This document shows, in pieces, positions 17,144 through 25,571 of a stretch of DNA of 64,000 bases. The DNA comes from Bacteroidota bacterium (GTDB taxonomy: Bacteria; Bacteroidota; Bacteroidia; AKYH767-A; OLB10), in assembly GCA_023251535.1 (NCBI GenBank), contig JAHEYP010000005.1:1-64000 (forward strand), given 5' to 3'. Position 1 is the stretch's first letter, and each line of letters begins with the position of its first letter. The notes beneath the pieces were generated by a model. It was not told the origin of the DNA, searched no databases, and was given only the letters and a program-made list of their open reading frames with translations. A program made the position numbers and the translations under genes.

Positions 17144-18004
17144 ATGACTCAATTCTTCAGCCATTGCTTATTATGCAATAAAACTGACTTTACACCAGTA
17201 TATCCTGAAACTCACCCTGACTTAGTTCGATGTACAGGATGTAATTTTGTTTTTTTCAAAAGAATCCCGACCACAGAAGAGCTAATAAAAAACTACAATA
17301 ACTATCCTCGTCATGATGGTATTTCACCAGTTACGATAAAGCGCTATCACGAATTATTAAGTCAATTTGAAAAATTCAGGAAAACCAACAATGTAATTGA
17401 TGTTGGTTGTGGAAATGGGCATTTACTTGCGGAAGCTAAGAAACTAAAATGGAATGCCTTTGGAACAGAATTTACTGACAATGCTGTTGAAATCTGCCGA
17501 AACAAAGGAATTACGATGCAACAAGGAGTATTAAATGTTGCAAACTATGATGCGTCGAGTTTTGACTGTCTATTTTTTATAGAAGTTATTGAGCATATTA
17601 ACAATCCTGCCGAGGAACTAGAAAAATTTAGAACACTATTAAGAGATGGGGGTGTACTGTATATAACTACACCAAATTTCAGTTCTTTTTCTTCTAAATA
17701 TTTAAAAGACAAATGGACGTGTGTAGAATATCCTGAACACTTATGTTACTACACTCCTGCTACACTTGACAAGACATTAACTCAAGCAGGTTTCAAAAAA
17801 GAGTCATTAATCACCTCAGGTTTAAGTGTAACTAGCTTTAAACCAAAAGCAGAAATACAAGGAAGCATTTCGGAAAACAATGAGTCTGTTCGACAAATGA
17901 CCGAAAAGAATCCAGTTTTAGGAACAGCTAAAAAGGCGATTAATTTTTCCCTTAACTTAACAAATATGGGAGACACCATAAAAGCTGTCTACACAAAAAT
18001 CTAA
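17144..18004 (+). CDS. Zinc-ribbon SAM-dependent methyltransferase
   Basis: 286 aa. The N-terminus has a four-cysteine zinc-ribbon, HCLLCNKTDF ... RCTGCNFVF (residues about 7-32), common in a family of class I methyltransferases that modify small molecules and polysaccharide precursors. The catalytic domain follows: NVIDVGCGNGHLLAEA (about 86-101, SAM-binding), FDCLFFIEVIEHINNP and LLRDGGVLYITTPNF. The C-terminal 70 residues are variable. First gene of the plus arm and 4 bp upstream of the asparagine synthase gene, hence probably co-transcribed. Substrate unknown; a surface-glycan or lipid target is inferred from the neighbours. Confidence 0.85.
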   Translation: MTQFFSHCLLCNKTDFTPVYPETHPDLVRCTGCNFVFFKRIPTTEELIKNYNNYPRHDGISPVTIKRYHELLSQFEKFRKTNNVIDVGCGNGHLLAEAKKLKWNAFGTEFTDNAVEICRNKGITMQQGVLNVANYDASSFDCLFFIEVIEHINNPAEELEKFRTLLRDGGVLYITTPNFSSFSSKYLKDKWTCVEYPEHLCYYTPATLDKTLTQAGFKKESLITSGLSVTSFKPKAEIQGSISENNESVRQMTEKNPVLGTAKKAINFSLNLTNMGDTIKAVYTKI

Positions 18005-18008
18005 CTCT

Positions 18009-19925
18009 ATGTGTGGAATAGCAGGATTCTTTTCTCCGGAAAGAAAATTCAACCAAGACCATTTACAATTGATGACCGATGCTATAAAGCATAGGGGACC
18101 AAATGCAGAAGGTTTTTTCATGGAAGGGCCTTGTGGGTTAGGCCATCGAAGACTTAGCGTAATAGATCTTTCTGATAGAGCAAACCAACCATTAACTTCA
18201 TCGAACGACAGGTATGTAATTATTTACAATGGTGAAGTATACAATTACAAAGAAATTGCAGCGCGACTTAAATCAAGTCAGAATAACAAAGACAATTTCA
18301 ATTTCAAAACATCGAGCGACACAGAAGTAGTACTCGAAGCATTTGCAACTTACGGAGTAAATTTTGTTCACCAACTTAATGGCATGTTTGCCTTCGCCAT
18401 TTACGACAAAAAGCAAGAAGAATTATACTTGTTTAGAGATCGAATTGGGATTAAACCGCTTTACTATTATTGGAATGGCAAAGATTTAGTTTTTGCATCA
18501 GAATTAAAGGCAATAAAAGCCATTAAGGAAATTAAAACCACTGTTCGTAAAGAATCGATTAAAGAGTTTTTATACTTGGGATACATCCCTTCACCCAATA
18601 GTATTTACGAAAACATATTCAAGCTCGACAGCGGTTCATATTTGAAGATAAGTAAAGATGGAATTGAAAAGATTTCATATTGGAGTTTAAAAAACAAAAT
18701 CTCTTCCAACGTTTTAAAGAACAAAGAGCAAGCGTTAGTAAAACTATCCGACTTAATTATCAGTTCTGTACAATATCAACTTGAAAGCGATGTGCCATTT
18801 GGAGTGTTTTTGAGCGGAGGAATTGACAGCAGCTTAATCACAGCACAAGCTGTAGGATTGTCAAGTGTTAAAGTAAAAACATTCTCGATTGGCTTTGAAG
18901 AAAACAGTCACAATGAATCGGAATATGCAAAAACAGTAGCTAAATATTTAGGCACAGAGCACAATGAATTTATTGTCTCCTATAAAGATGCTATTACATT
19001 AATTGAACCTGTTCTTGATATATTCGATGAACCTTATGCAGACTCATCTGCTATGCCAACATTATTAGTTTCAAAATTGGCAAAGCAATTTGTTACAGTA
19101 ACATTATCGGGAGAAGGTGGCGATGAATTATTTTTCGGTTACGGAAGCTACAAATGGGCACAGCGACTTAACAATCCATTAATTCAGTTAAGCCGACATA
19201 TGATTGCAGGTGTTTTTGAACATATGCCATCAAGATATAAAAGAATAGGAAAACTATTAGACTACAGAGCCGAAGACGATAGAAAATGTCATATCTTCTC
19301 TCAAGAACAATACTTCTTTAGTGCCGAAGAACTGTCGCATTTAATGGTTGAAGACCAACCATTTAAACTAGAACTATTAAGCTGGATTAACGAGCCAAAT
19401 ATTCTTGCTAAAACAACTGATTATCTCGCAAAAAATGATTTATCAGTAAAAGAAAGAAAGTTAACTGCAATGGAACAGCAAGCAATTTTCGATCTTCAAT
19501 ATTATTTGCAAGATGATTTACTTACTAAAGTAGACAGAGCAAGTATGCAGTATTCTCTGGAAACCAGAGTTCCATACCTTGATCATAGATTGATAGAACA
19601 AGCCCTAAATCTATCGCCACATTTAAAGTATAGAAACAATACATCGAAGTACATATTAAAGGAAATTCTCTACCAATACATTCCTAAACTTATATTCCAA
19701 CGACCAAAGCAAGGATTTGCGATCCCGTTGAAAACGTGGTTGAGAAACGAATTAAAGCATCTTATAAATGACAACTTATCAGAAGAAATTGTAAACAGAT
19801 ACGGTATTGTAAAATACAGTGAAGTGCAAAAACTGATAAAAGATTTTATGGGAGGGGTTGATTATCTTTATAATCGAATATGGGTACTTATAGTATTACA
19901 TCACTGGCTTAGAAAACACGAATAA
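18009..19925 (+). CDS. asnB: Asparagine synthase (glutamine-hydrolysing)
   Basis: 638 aa, a full two-domain enzyme. The mature protein starts MCGIAGFF, giving the catalytic Cys of the class II glutaminase; HRGP, HRRLSVIDLS, YNGEVYNY and RDRIGIKPLYYY follow in the usual order. The synthetase half has the PP-loop FLSGGIDSSLI (about residue 267), then FDEPYADSSAMPTLLVSKLA and SGEGGDELFFGY. It would make asparagine from aspartate with glutamine as nitrogen donor, or amidate a sugar acid, because enzymes of this family in exopolysaccharide loci are often not the housekeeping asparagine synthetase. Starts 4 bp after the methyltransferase gene. In contrast with the protein at 5932 it keeps every key residue I looked for. 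Confidence 0.93.
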   Translation: MCGIAGFFSPERKFNQDHLQLMTDAIKHRGPNAEGFFMEGPCGLGHRRLSVIDLSDRANQPLTSSNDRYVIIYNGEVYNYKEIAARLKSSQNNKDNFNFKTSSDTEVVLEAFATYGVNFVHQLNGMFAFAIYDKKQEELYLFRDRIGIKPLYYYWNGKDLVFASELKAIKAIKEIKTTVRKESIKEFLYLGYIPSPNSIYENIFKLDSGSYLKISKDGIEKISYWSLKNKISSNVLKNKEQALVKLSDLIISSVQYQLESDVPFGVFLSGGIDSSLITAQAVGLSSVKVKTFSIGFEENSHNESEYAKTVAKYLGTEHNEFIVSYKDAITLIEPVLDIFDEPYADSSAMPTLLVSKLAKQFVTVTLSGEGGDELFFGYGSYKWAQRLNNPLIQLSRHMIAGVFEHMPSRYKRIGKLLDYRAEDDRKCHIFSQEQYFFSAEELSHLMVEDQPFKLELLSWINEPNILAKTTDYLAKNDLSVKERKLTAMEQQAIFDLQYYLQDDLLTKVDRASMQYSLETRVPYLDHRLIEQALNLSPHLKYRNNTSKYILKEILYQYIPKLIFQRPKQGFAIPLKTWLRNELKHLINDNLSEEIVNRYGIVKYSEVQKLIKDFMGGVDYLYNRIWVLIVLHHWLRKHE

Positions 19926-19977
19926 AATTTCGATTTAAGAAATTTTAAATGCAAAATCGCTATCTACCAATCTAAAA

Positions 19978-21333
19978 ATGGACTATTACAGCATTGTTGA
20001 TGTATTATTAACACCTCTATTTTTATTTATCATCTACTCCATTTCAAGGTTTATTCAACAAAATAAAATTGATGAACTTCCTGAATACAGATATTATTTA
20101 AAAGCGCTTACCATTAAAATTGTTGGTGCGCTAGCCCTTTGCTTTATTTATACATTCTATTATACCGGCGGCGACACTACTCAATATTTCACAGATGCCA
20201 TTTCAGTAAATAAGTTACTATTTATGAATCCTCCGGCAGGATTTGATGTGATATTTCATGGACTGTCGGTTACTAAATTATCCTATTTCAATGCAGAAAT
20301 TGGATACCCTGCATACTTCCGAGACCCTTCTACTTCATTTGTGGTACAAGTAATATCAGTACTTTCCATATTTGGATTAAGAAGCTTCCTGCCAACAACG
20401 GTCTTATTAGCTTGGATTTCATTCTCGGGAATATGGAATTTATATCGAGTGTTTTTATCAGAATTCCCTAAGCTATCGAAGCAATTAACAGTTGCGATGT
20501 TTTACATACCCTCAGTAATCATATGGGGGTCAGGAATCCTCAAAGATACTTTTACATTAAGTGCTATCGGCTATTTCACCTATGCGTTTTACAAAGGATT
20601 TATACAAAGAAGGAATTTCCTTCCCAACTTTATTGTTATTTTAATTTCTTCATATGTAATCATTACAGTAAAATCGTACATCTTCATTGCACTTTTACCG
20701 GGTGCGATGATTTGGTTAGTGAGTAACCTAGTTGGGCGATTAAAAGGTGTTATCTTAAAAGCAGCCATCACTCCAATATTCTTGTTCTTTACAATTGGAG
20801 GTGCAATTCTAATTATCAATAACCTTGGTGATTCATTGGGAAAATTCTCGTCAGACAAATTATTGAATGTAGCAGTAGTTACCCAAAGAGATCTAAAATC
20901 TGATTATTACAAGGGAAATGCGTTTGACATTGGAGAATTTGACAGTGACATCTCCAGTATCTTAGCAGTTTCGCCAAAAGCATTAATGGCCGGATTATTT
21001 AGACCGTATTTATGGGAAGCCAACAATGTATTAATGCTTGCATCAGGAGTCGAAAACTTATGGTTTCTTTACATGACCATATTGATTTTATACAAAACAA
21101 GAGTTATTGGATTTTTCAAATTCTTCTTCCGACATCACTTATTAACTTTCTGCTTAGTCTTTAGTATTTTCTTTGCGTTTTCGGTTGGATTAAGCACATC
21201 AAATTTCGGCAGTTTAGTTCGCTATAAAATTCCCTCCGAACCATTTTATATGGCAAGCTTAATTATCATCAATTTTTTCATAAAGGAAGACCGGGAAAAA
21301 GAGAAAGAATTAGAAAACGAATTGATCGAATAA
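19978..21333 (+). CDS. Polytopic membrane protein of the polysaccharide locus, function unknown
   Basis: 451 aa with about ten hydrophobic segments spread over the whole length, the first at residues 8-25 and the last at about 395-435, and a highly charged C-terminal tail (KEDREKEKELENELIE). A soluble-looking loop lies near residues 80-125 and another near 300-330. I do not recognise a motif. Size, topology and position between asparagine synthase and a GT4 gene are like those of O-antigen polymerase (Wzy)-type or other polysaccharide membrane proteins, which diverge too far to identify by eye. It could also be a membrane glycosyltransferase. Lies 52 bp after asnB and 54 bp before the GT4 gene. 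Confidence 0.75.
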   Translation: MDYYSIVDVLLTPLFLFIIYSISRFIQQNKIDELPEYRYYLKALTIKIVGALALCFIYTFYYTGGDTTQYFTDAISVNKLLFMNPPAGFDVIFHGLSVTKLSYFNAEIGYPAYFRDPSTSFVVQVISVLSIFGLRSFLPTTVLLAWISFSGIWNLYRVFLSEFPKLSKQLTVAMFYIPSVIIWGSGILKDTFTLSAIGYFTYAFYKGFIQRRNFLPNFIVILISSYVIITVKSYIFIALLPGAMIWLVSNLVGRLKGVILKAAITPIFLFFTIGGAILIINNLGDSLGKFSSDKLLNVAVVTQRDLKSDYYKGNAFDIGEFDSDISSILAVSPKALMAGLFRPYLWEANNVLMLASGVENLWFLYMTILILYKTRVIGFFKFFFRHHLLTFCLVFSIFFAFSVGLSTSNFGSLVRYKIPSEPFYMASLIIINFFIKEDREKEKELENELIE

Positions 21334-21387
21334 TCGACAACACAATTATTACAAGTTGTTTTGAAGTTGATGAAGTAAAAGTAAAAA

Positions 21388-22632
21388 ATGGAAAAGAAAA
21401 CGATCCTTTATATTTCGCATGATGGCATGACTGATTCACTGGGGCAGTCGCAAGTACTTCCCTACCTATGTGGATTATCTAAACTAGGGTATCAATTTCA
21501 TTTGATCAGCTTAGACAAAGAAGAAAAATTCAAAACTCTTAGCCCAACAATTTATTCGATTTGCAAAGAAAATGGAATATCGTGGCACCCTGTAACCTAT
21601 ACAAAAACTCCTCCGGTATTAAATACACTCTACGACCTATATCGCATGCGAAAGATTGCAATTAAACTTAACAGCGAATTCTCTTTTGACATGATTCACT
21701 GTCGAGGATATTTACCAACATTAATTGCACAATCGTTAAAAGACAAATGGGGAATTCCACTTATATTCGACATTAGAGGATTTTGGATTAACGAAAGAGT
21801 AGATGGAAATATATGGAACTTAAAAAATCCGATTTTCAACCTGATTTATTCAACATTAAAAAAGCGAGAAAAAACACTTTTCAGCAATTCTGAAACCGTA
21901 ATTTCATTAACGAGAAAGGCTATACCTGTTATACATCAAATACAAGGTGGAGAAATAAAATCTCAACTAACGGAGGTAATTCCGACTTGTGTAGACACCG
22001 ACTATTTCTCAGTAAAGAATATTAATCAAGATAAACGTGATCAGATAATCGAGAAATACAAAATCAAACAAAACGATTTTGTTCTTTCGTACTTAGGAAG
22101 TTTGAGCACGTGGTATTTACCTGATGAAATGTTTGATTTTTTCAAAAGATTATTGATAAGAAAGCCTGATGCAAAATTTTTAATTATCACTCAAGACGAC
22201 CACGAACCATACAAGGCGCTTGCAGTTAAAAAAGGCATACCATTATCACAAGTGATATTAATTGCAGCTATCAGAAGTGAAGTACCTACCCTATTGAGTT
22301 TAAGTAGTGCATCTCTGTTTTTTATCAAACCTGCCTTTTCTAAAGTTGCTAGTTCACCAACTAAACTTGCAGAATTACTGAGCATGCAAATTCCTGTAAT
22401 TTGCAATGGTGGAATTGGCGACACAGAAGAAATCGTACGAGAATCCGACACTGGAATTATTTGCAATGAATTTAATGATTCCACTTACGACAAAGCCATT
22501 GAAGAATTCTTTAATAACAAGAACTTAACGAATGGAGAAAGACTTCGTGATAAATCGATTGAGTTATTCGGATTAAAAATGGGAGTAATGAAATACGCTG
22601 CAGTTTATAAAAAAACCATGCATCAAGAATGA
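21388..22632 (+). CDS. Family 4 glycosyltransferase
   Basis: 414 aa, GT-B fold. Opens ILYISHDGMTDSLGQSQVLP (residues 6-25), the N-terminal form of one group of exopolysaccharide GT4 enzymes. Then FDMIHCRGYLPTLIA and LIFDIRGFW. The donor domain has VIPTCVDTDYF, DFVLSYLGSLSTWYLPDEM and FFIKPAFSKVASSPTKLAELLSMQIP (about 311-336); the acidic residue of the latter occupies the usual EX7E region, though the motif is degenerate. Last gene of the plus arm; its stop overlaps the stop of the convergent rlmH gene by 10 bp. Sugar donor unknown. Confidence 0.88.
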   Translation: MEKKTILYISHDGMTDSLGQSQVLPYLCGLSKLGYQFHLISLDKEEKFKTLSPTIYSICKENGISWHPVTYTKTPPVLNTLYDLYRMRKIAIKLNSEFSFDMIHCRGYLPTLIAQSLKDKWGIPLIFDIRGFWINERVDGNIWNLKNPIFNLIYSTLKKREKTLFSNSETVISLTRKAIPVIHQIQGGEIKSQLTEVIPTCVDTDYFSVKNINQDKRDQIIEKYKIKQNDFVLSYLGSLSTWYLPDEMFDFFKRLLIRKPDAKFLIITQDDHEPYKALAVKKGIPLSQVILIAAIRSEVPTLLSLSSASLFFIKPAFSKVASSPTKLAELLSMQIPVICNGGIGDTEEIVRESDTGIICNEFNDSTYDKAIEEFFNNKNLTNGERLRDKSIELFGLKMGVMKYAAVYKKTMHQE

Positions 22633-23093
22633 TGGTAGGGCTCGTTTTTCAAAATGGTTAATGCGCGATAAAGTTGTTCGAGAAAGATAAGTCGAACCAT
22701 TTGATGAGTAAAAGTCATTTTTGACAAAGAAATTTTCTCATTGGCGCGCTTCTTTAAAATTTCATGAAACCCATAAGCACCTCCAATTACAAAAATGAGG
22801 TCGGAGCTAATGCCCGAAAACTTCTTATTTAGCCACTCGGCCATTTCCTCAGAAGTGAATAACTTTCCCTTATCATCAAGAAGTACCACATAATCAGCAG
22901 GCTTTATTAACTGCATGATTTTATCGCACTCCATTTGAAGCTGAAGATCTTTCGTTTTCGCTTTGGAAAGCTGAATTTCTATATCCTTGATTTCCAGCGG
23001 AATATAATTGGATAGGCGTTTTACGTATTCAGCAACTCCTTCCGTGAGCCAACCGGAAGACGTTTTATTTACCTGTATTAGCTTGACTTTCAA
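22623..23093 (-). CDS. rlmH: 23S rRNA (pseudouridine-1915 N3)-methyltransferase RlmH
   Basis: 156 aa, standard family length. A SPOUT (alpha/beta knot) methyltransferase that methylates N3 of pseudouridine 1915 in helix 69 of 23S rRNA in the assembled 70S ribosome. Visible: VVLLDDKGKLFTSEEMAEWL (about 69-88), LIFVIGGAYGFHE with the glycine-rich SAM-binding knot, and the conserved C-terminus LIFLEQLYRALTILKNEPYHH. Formerly called ybeA. Convergent with and overlapping the GT4 gene by 10 bp. Well conserved throughout. Confidence 0.96.
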   Translation of the reverse strand: MKVKLIQVNKTSSGWLTEGVAEYVKRLSNYIPLEIKDIEIQLSKAKTKDLQLQMECDKIMQLIKPADYVVLLDDKGKLFTSEEMAEWLNKKFSGISSDLIFVIGGAYGFHEILKKRANEKISLSKMTFTHQMVRLIFLEQLYRALTILKNEPYHHS

Positions 23094-23268
23094 GTATTTA
23101 ATTGTTTTTTATTTCAAAATCTTCATTAAATGTTAATAAACAGATTGGGAAGGAGTCGAAAACAGCCTTTCTTACCATTATCATTGTGTAAAATTGATAA
23201 AAGAAATTGTAATAGCCCAAAATCGACTTTGGTCTGATTTTTGGAAGTAGTTCAGGGAATTTCAAACC

Positions 23269-23661
23269 ATGAAAAAGTACAAATTATTTATTTTGGCAAT
23301 TATCCTTAGTGCGGCTCAATCGTTTGCTGCACTTGACATCTTTGATGATGTAGCGAATTCGTTACGTTCGGGGGACGCCAAATCAATTTCTCATTTCTTC
23401 GGTAACACTATTGATTTAACAATAATAGATCAAGAGGAAGTATACAGCAAAGTTCAAGCAGAACAGATTTTGCGTGACTTCTTTAGCAAAAACACCGTTC
23501 GTTCTTTTACGTTAATTCATAAAGGAGAATCAAAGGAAGGAGCTCGATATGCAATTGGAAGCATGGTAACAGCTCAAGGAGTAACCTATAGGACCTATTT
23601 TTACCTAAAACAACAAGGCGGGACATCGGTTATACAAGAATTGCGATTTATGCGTGAATAA
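23269..23661 (+). CDS. Secreted DUF4783-type protein (NTF2-like)
   Basis: 130 aa. Signal peptide MKKYKLFILAIILSAAQSFA with cleavage probably after SFA. The mature part, DIFDDVANSLRSGDAKSISHFF (split here at residues 23-44), VQAEQILRDFF, and a C-terminal YRTYFYLKQ strand, fits the DUF4783 group, which has an NTF2-like cone fold and is found almost only in Bacteroidota. Function of the group is unknown; periplasmic or lipid-free surface location is inferred. It precedes nadC and ends 20 bases before a strong terminator, so it is probably transcribed alone. Confidence 0.75.
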   Translation: MKKYKLFILAIILSAAQSFAALDIFDDVANSLRSGDAKSISHFFGNTIDLTIIDQEEVYSKVQAEQILRDFFSKNTVRSFTLIHKGESKEGARYAIGSMVTAQGVTYRTYFYLKQQGGTSVIQELRFMRE

Positions 23662-23681
23662 TCTTAAATTAATGATTGAGT

Positions 23682-23717
23682 ACGGGGTGCCAGATTTTGA
23701 CACCCCGTCTTTTTTTT
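23682..23717 (+). terminator. Rho-independent terminator after the DUF4783 gene
   Basis: ACGGGGTG (23682-23689) pairs perfectly with CACCCCGT (23701-23708), with an 11-base loop, followed by a run of eight T. This isolates the DUF4783 gene from nadC. Confidence 0.85.
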
Positions 23718-23764
23718 ATTTCGATTCAAATAAGTCCCAATTTCATTTATACTGTGATATTTAG

Positions 23765-23772
23765 CACCTTTG
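23765..23772 (+). promoter_or_regulatory. Possible -7 element of nadC
   Basis: CACCTTTG differs from TAnnTTTG only at the first base and ends 17 bases before the nadC ATG at 23790. Because a terminator lies just upstream, nadC needs its own promoter; this is the best candidate I can see. Confidence 0.3.
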
Positions 23773-23789
23773 CATAGTATTTTATAATT

Positions 23790-24623
23790 ATGGATCTTAA
23801 AGAATTTATCACAGCTTCATTAAAGGAAGATGTAGGAAGTGGGGATCACACTTCGTTGTCGACAATCCCTTCGAACAAATTAGGCAAAGCCAGACTTTTA
23901 GTTAAAGAAGATGGTATAGTTGCTGGTATTGAAGTTGCATTTGCAATTTTCAAAGAAGTTGATCCGAATTTAACTATTGATCTTAAAAGTAAAGATGGAG
24001 ATCGTGTATCAATCGGCGATGAACTTTTTTATGTTGAAGGCCACATCCAAAGTATATTAAAAGCTGAACGACTTGTTTTGAATTGCATGCAAAGAATGAG
24101 TGGCATTGCAACAACCACAAACAAATATGTAAAAGCTATAGAAGGAACAGATGCTAAAGTTCTTGATACAAGAAAAACGACTCCTCTATTAAGAGATTTA
24201 GAAAAGCAAGCCGTAAAAATTGGCGGAGGATTTAATCATCGCTTCGGATTATACGACATGATTTTAATTAAAGACAATCATGTTGATAGCGCTGGAGGCA
24301 TTACAACTGCATTAGAAAGTGCTAAAAAATATATCTCAGACAAAGGCCTTCAAATTCCAATAGAAATTGAAACAAGATCCTTTGAAGAAATAAAAGAAGC
24401 ATTAGCATGTGGAATTGCCGATAGAATCATGTTCGATAATTTTAGTCCGGAACAAGTAAAAGAAGGAGTAAGTTTAGTGAATAAGAAATGTGAAACAGAA
24501 GCTTCTGGTGGAATAACAATAGTAAATATAAGAGAGTACGCATTAGCAGGAGTTGACTGCATTTCTGTTGGAGCATTAACTCATTCGGTAAAAAGCTTAG
24601 ACCTTAGTTTGAAAATAATATAA
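23790..24623 (+). CDS. nadC: Nicotinate-nucleotide diphosphorylase (carboxylating)
   Basis: 277 aa. Quinolinate phosphoribosyltransferase, which converts quinolinate and PRPP to nicotinate mononucleotide, CO2 and pyrophosphate in de novo NAD synthesis. Motifs: KEDVGSGDHTS at the N-terminus, ERLVLNCMQRMSGIAT (about 92-107), DTRKTTPLLRDLEKQAV with the phosphate-binding Arg and Lys, GGGFNHRFGLYDMILIKDNH, IEIETRSFEE and DRIMFDNFSPE, ending SVGALTHSVKSLDLSL. All expected residues are present and length is normal. Only 3 bp separate it from the BrkB-family gene. Confidence 0.96.
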   Translation: MDLKEFITASLKEDVGSGDHTSLSTIPSNKLGKARLLVKEDGIVAGIEVAFAIFKEVDPNLTIDLKSKDGDRVSIGDELFYVEGHIQSILKAERLVLNCMQRMSGIATTTNKYVKAIEGTDAKVLDTRKTTPLLRDLEKQAVKIGGGFNHRFGLYDMILIKDNHVDSAGGITTALESAKKYISDKGLQIPIEIETRSFEEIKEALACGIADRIMFDNFSPEQVKEGVSLVNKKCETEASGGITIVNIREYALAGVDCISVGALTHSVKSLDLSLKII

Positions 24624-24626
24624 TCA

Positions 24627-25571
24627 GTGCTTAAACTTCTAAAGTATTTATTGCGGGTTAGTCCGTTGAAACAAATCATCGAGATTACAAAACGGCTACG
24701 TTTGCCTGGTTTTGACGGCTTACCGCTTTATGATGTACTTAACTTTTTCGTAAAGCGATTAAACGAAGGAGAATTACAAGTAAGAGCTCGCTCATTGGCC
24801 TTTAGTTTTTTACTTGCTCTCTTTCCAGCAATCATTTTTATTTTCACATTGATTCCGTACATCCCAATTGAACATTTTCAAGACAGGATGTTGGCATTAA
24901 TTCAAACACTACTTCCAGGAAATACTTATCAAGCAGCGCGTACAACCATAGAAGATATTGTAAAACATCAACGAGGAGGCTTACTCTCGTTTGGTTTTTT
25001 CTTTGCTTTATTTGTTTCTGCAGATGGAGTATTGGCTTTGTTAAAATGGTTCAACAAAAGTTATCATGGAAGGGAATTCAGAAAGCCATGGAAGCTCCGA
25101 TTAATATCGATAGCAATTACTATTACTCTTGCTGTTTTAGTAGTTTGTTCAATCACACTAATTGTAATTAGCGAAGTAGTGTATAATTATTTGTCGAGCC
25201 CCCAGCAAATTTACGATCACGTAATGCACCTTTTGATTTTACAAATTGGCAAATGGATAATACTACTTGCGCTATGCTTTACGGCAATATCGCTACTATA
25301 CTATTATGGGCCATCAAAAGACAGAAAATTGAGATTTATATCGGCAGGATCATCATTAGCCACCCTATTAATCGTAGCAACTTCATTAGGGTTCAATTAT
25401 TTTATAACCCATTTTGGTCAATACAACAAAGTATACGGATCAATCGGAACCTTAATAATCATTCTTATTTGGCTTTACATAAACTCACTGGTAATGTTAG
25501 TAGGGTACGAACTAAATGTAGCCATACGAAAGGCCAAACAAAACGAGATTACTTCTCTTCCCATTCAGTAA
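24627..25571 (+). CDS. YihY/BrkB-family inner membrane protein
   Basis: 314 aa. The YihY/BrkB (UPF0761) family contains six-helix inner membrane proteins, once called ribonuclease BN, without a settled function. Seen: ARSLAFSFLLALFPAIIFIFTL (about 58-79, split by position), FFALFVSADGVLALLKWFNKSYH, then four more membrane segments, and the conserved end GTLIIILIWLYINSLVMLVGYELN. The start is a GTG at 24627, 3 bp after the nadC stop; the TTG codons further in are less likely. Its last 23 bases overlap the end of the convergent giant PKD gene, which itself appears truncated; the final residues after GYELNVAIRKAKQ may therefore be recent. Confidence 0.88.
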   Translation: MLKLLKYLLRVSPLKQIIEITKRLRLPGFDGLPLYDVLNFFVKRLNEGELQVRARSLAFSFLLALFPAIIFIFTLIPYIPIEHFQDRMLALIQTLLPGNTYQAARTTIEDIVKHQRGGLLSFGFFFALFVSADGVLALLKWFNKSYHGREFRKPWKLRLISIAITITLAVLVVCSITLIVISEVVYNYLSSPQQIYDHVMHLLILQIGKWIILLALCFTAISLLYYYGPSKDRKLRFISAGSSLATLLIVATSLGFNYFITHFGQYNKVYGSIGTLIIILIWLYINSLVMLVGYELNVAIRKAKQNEITSLPIQ

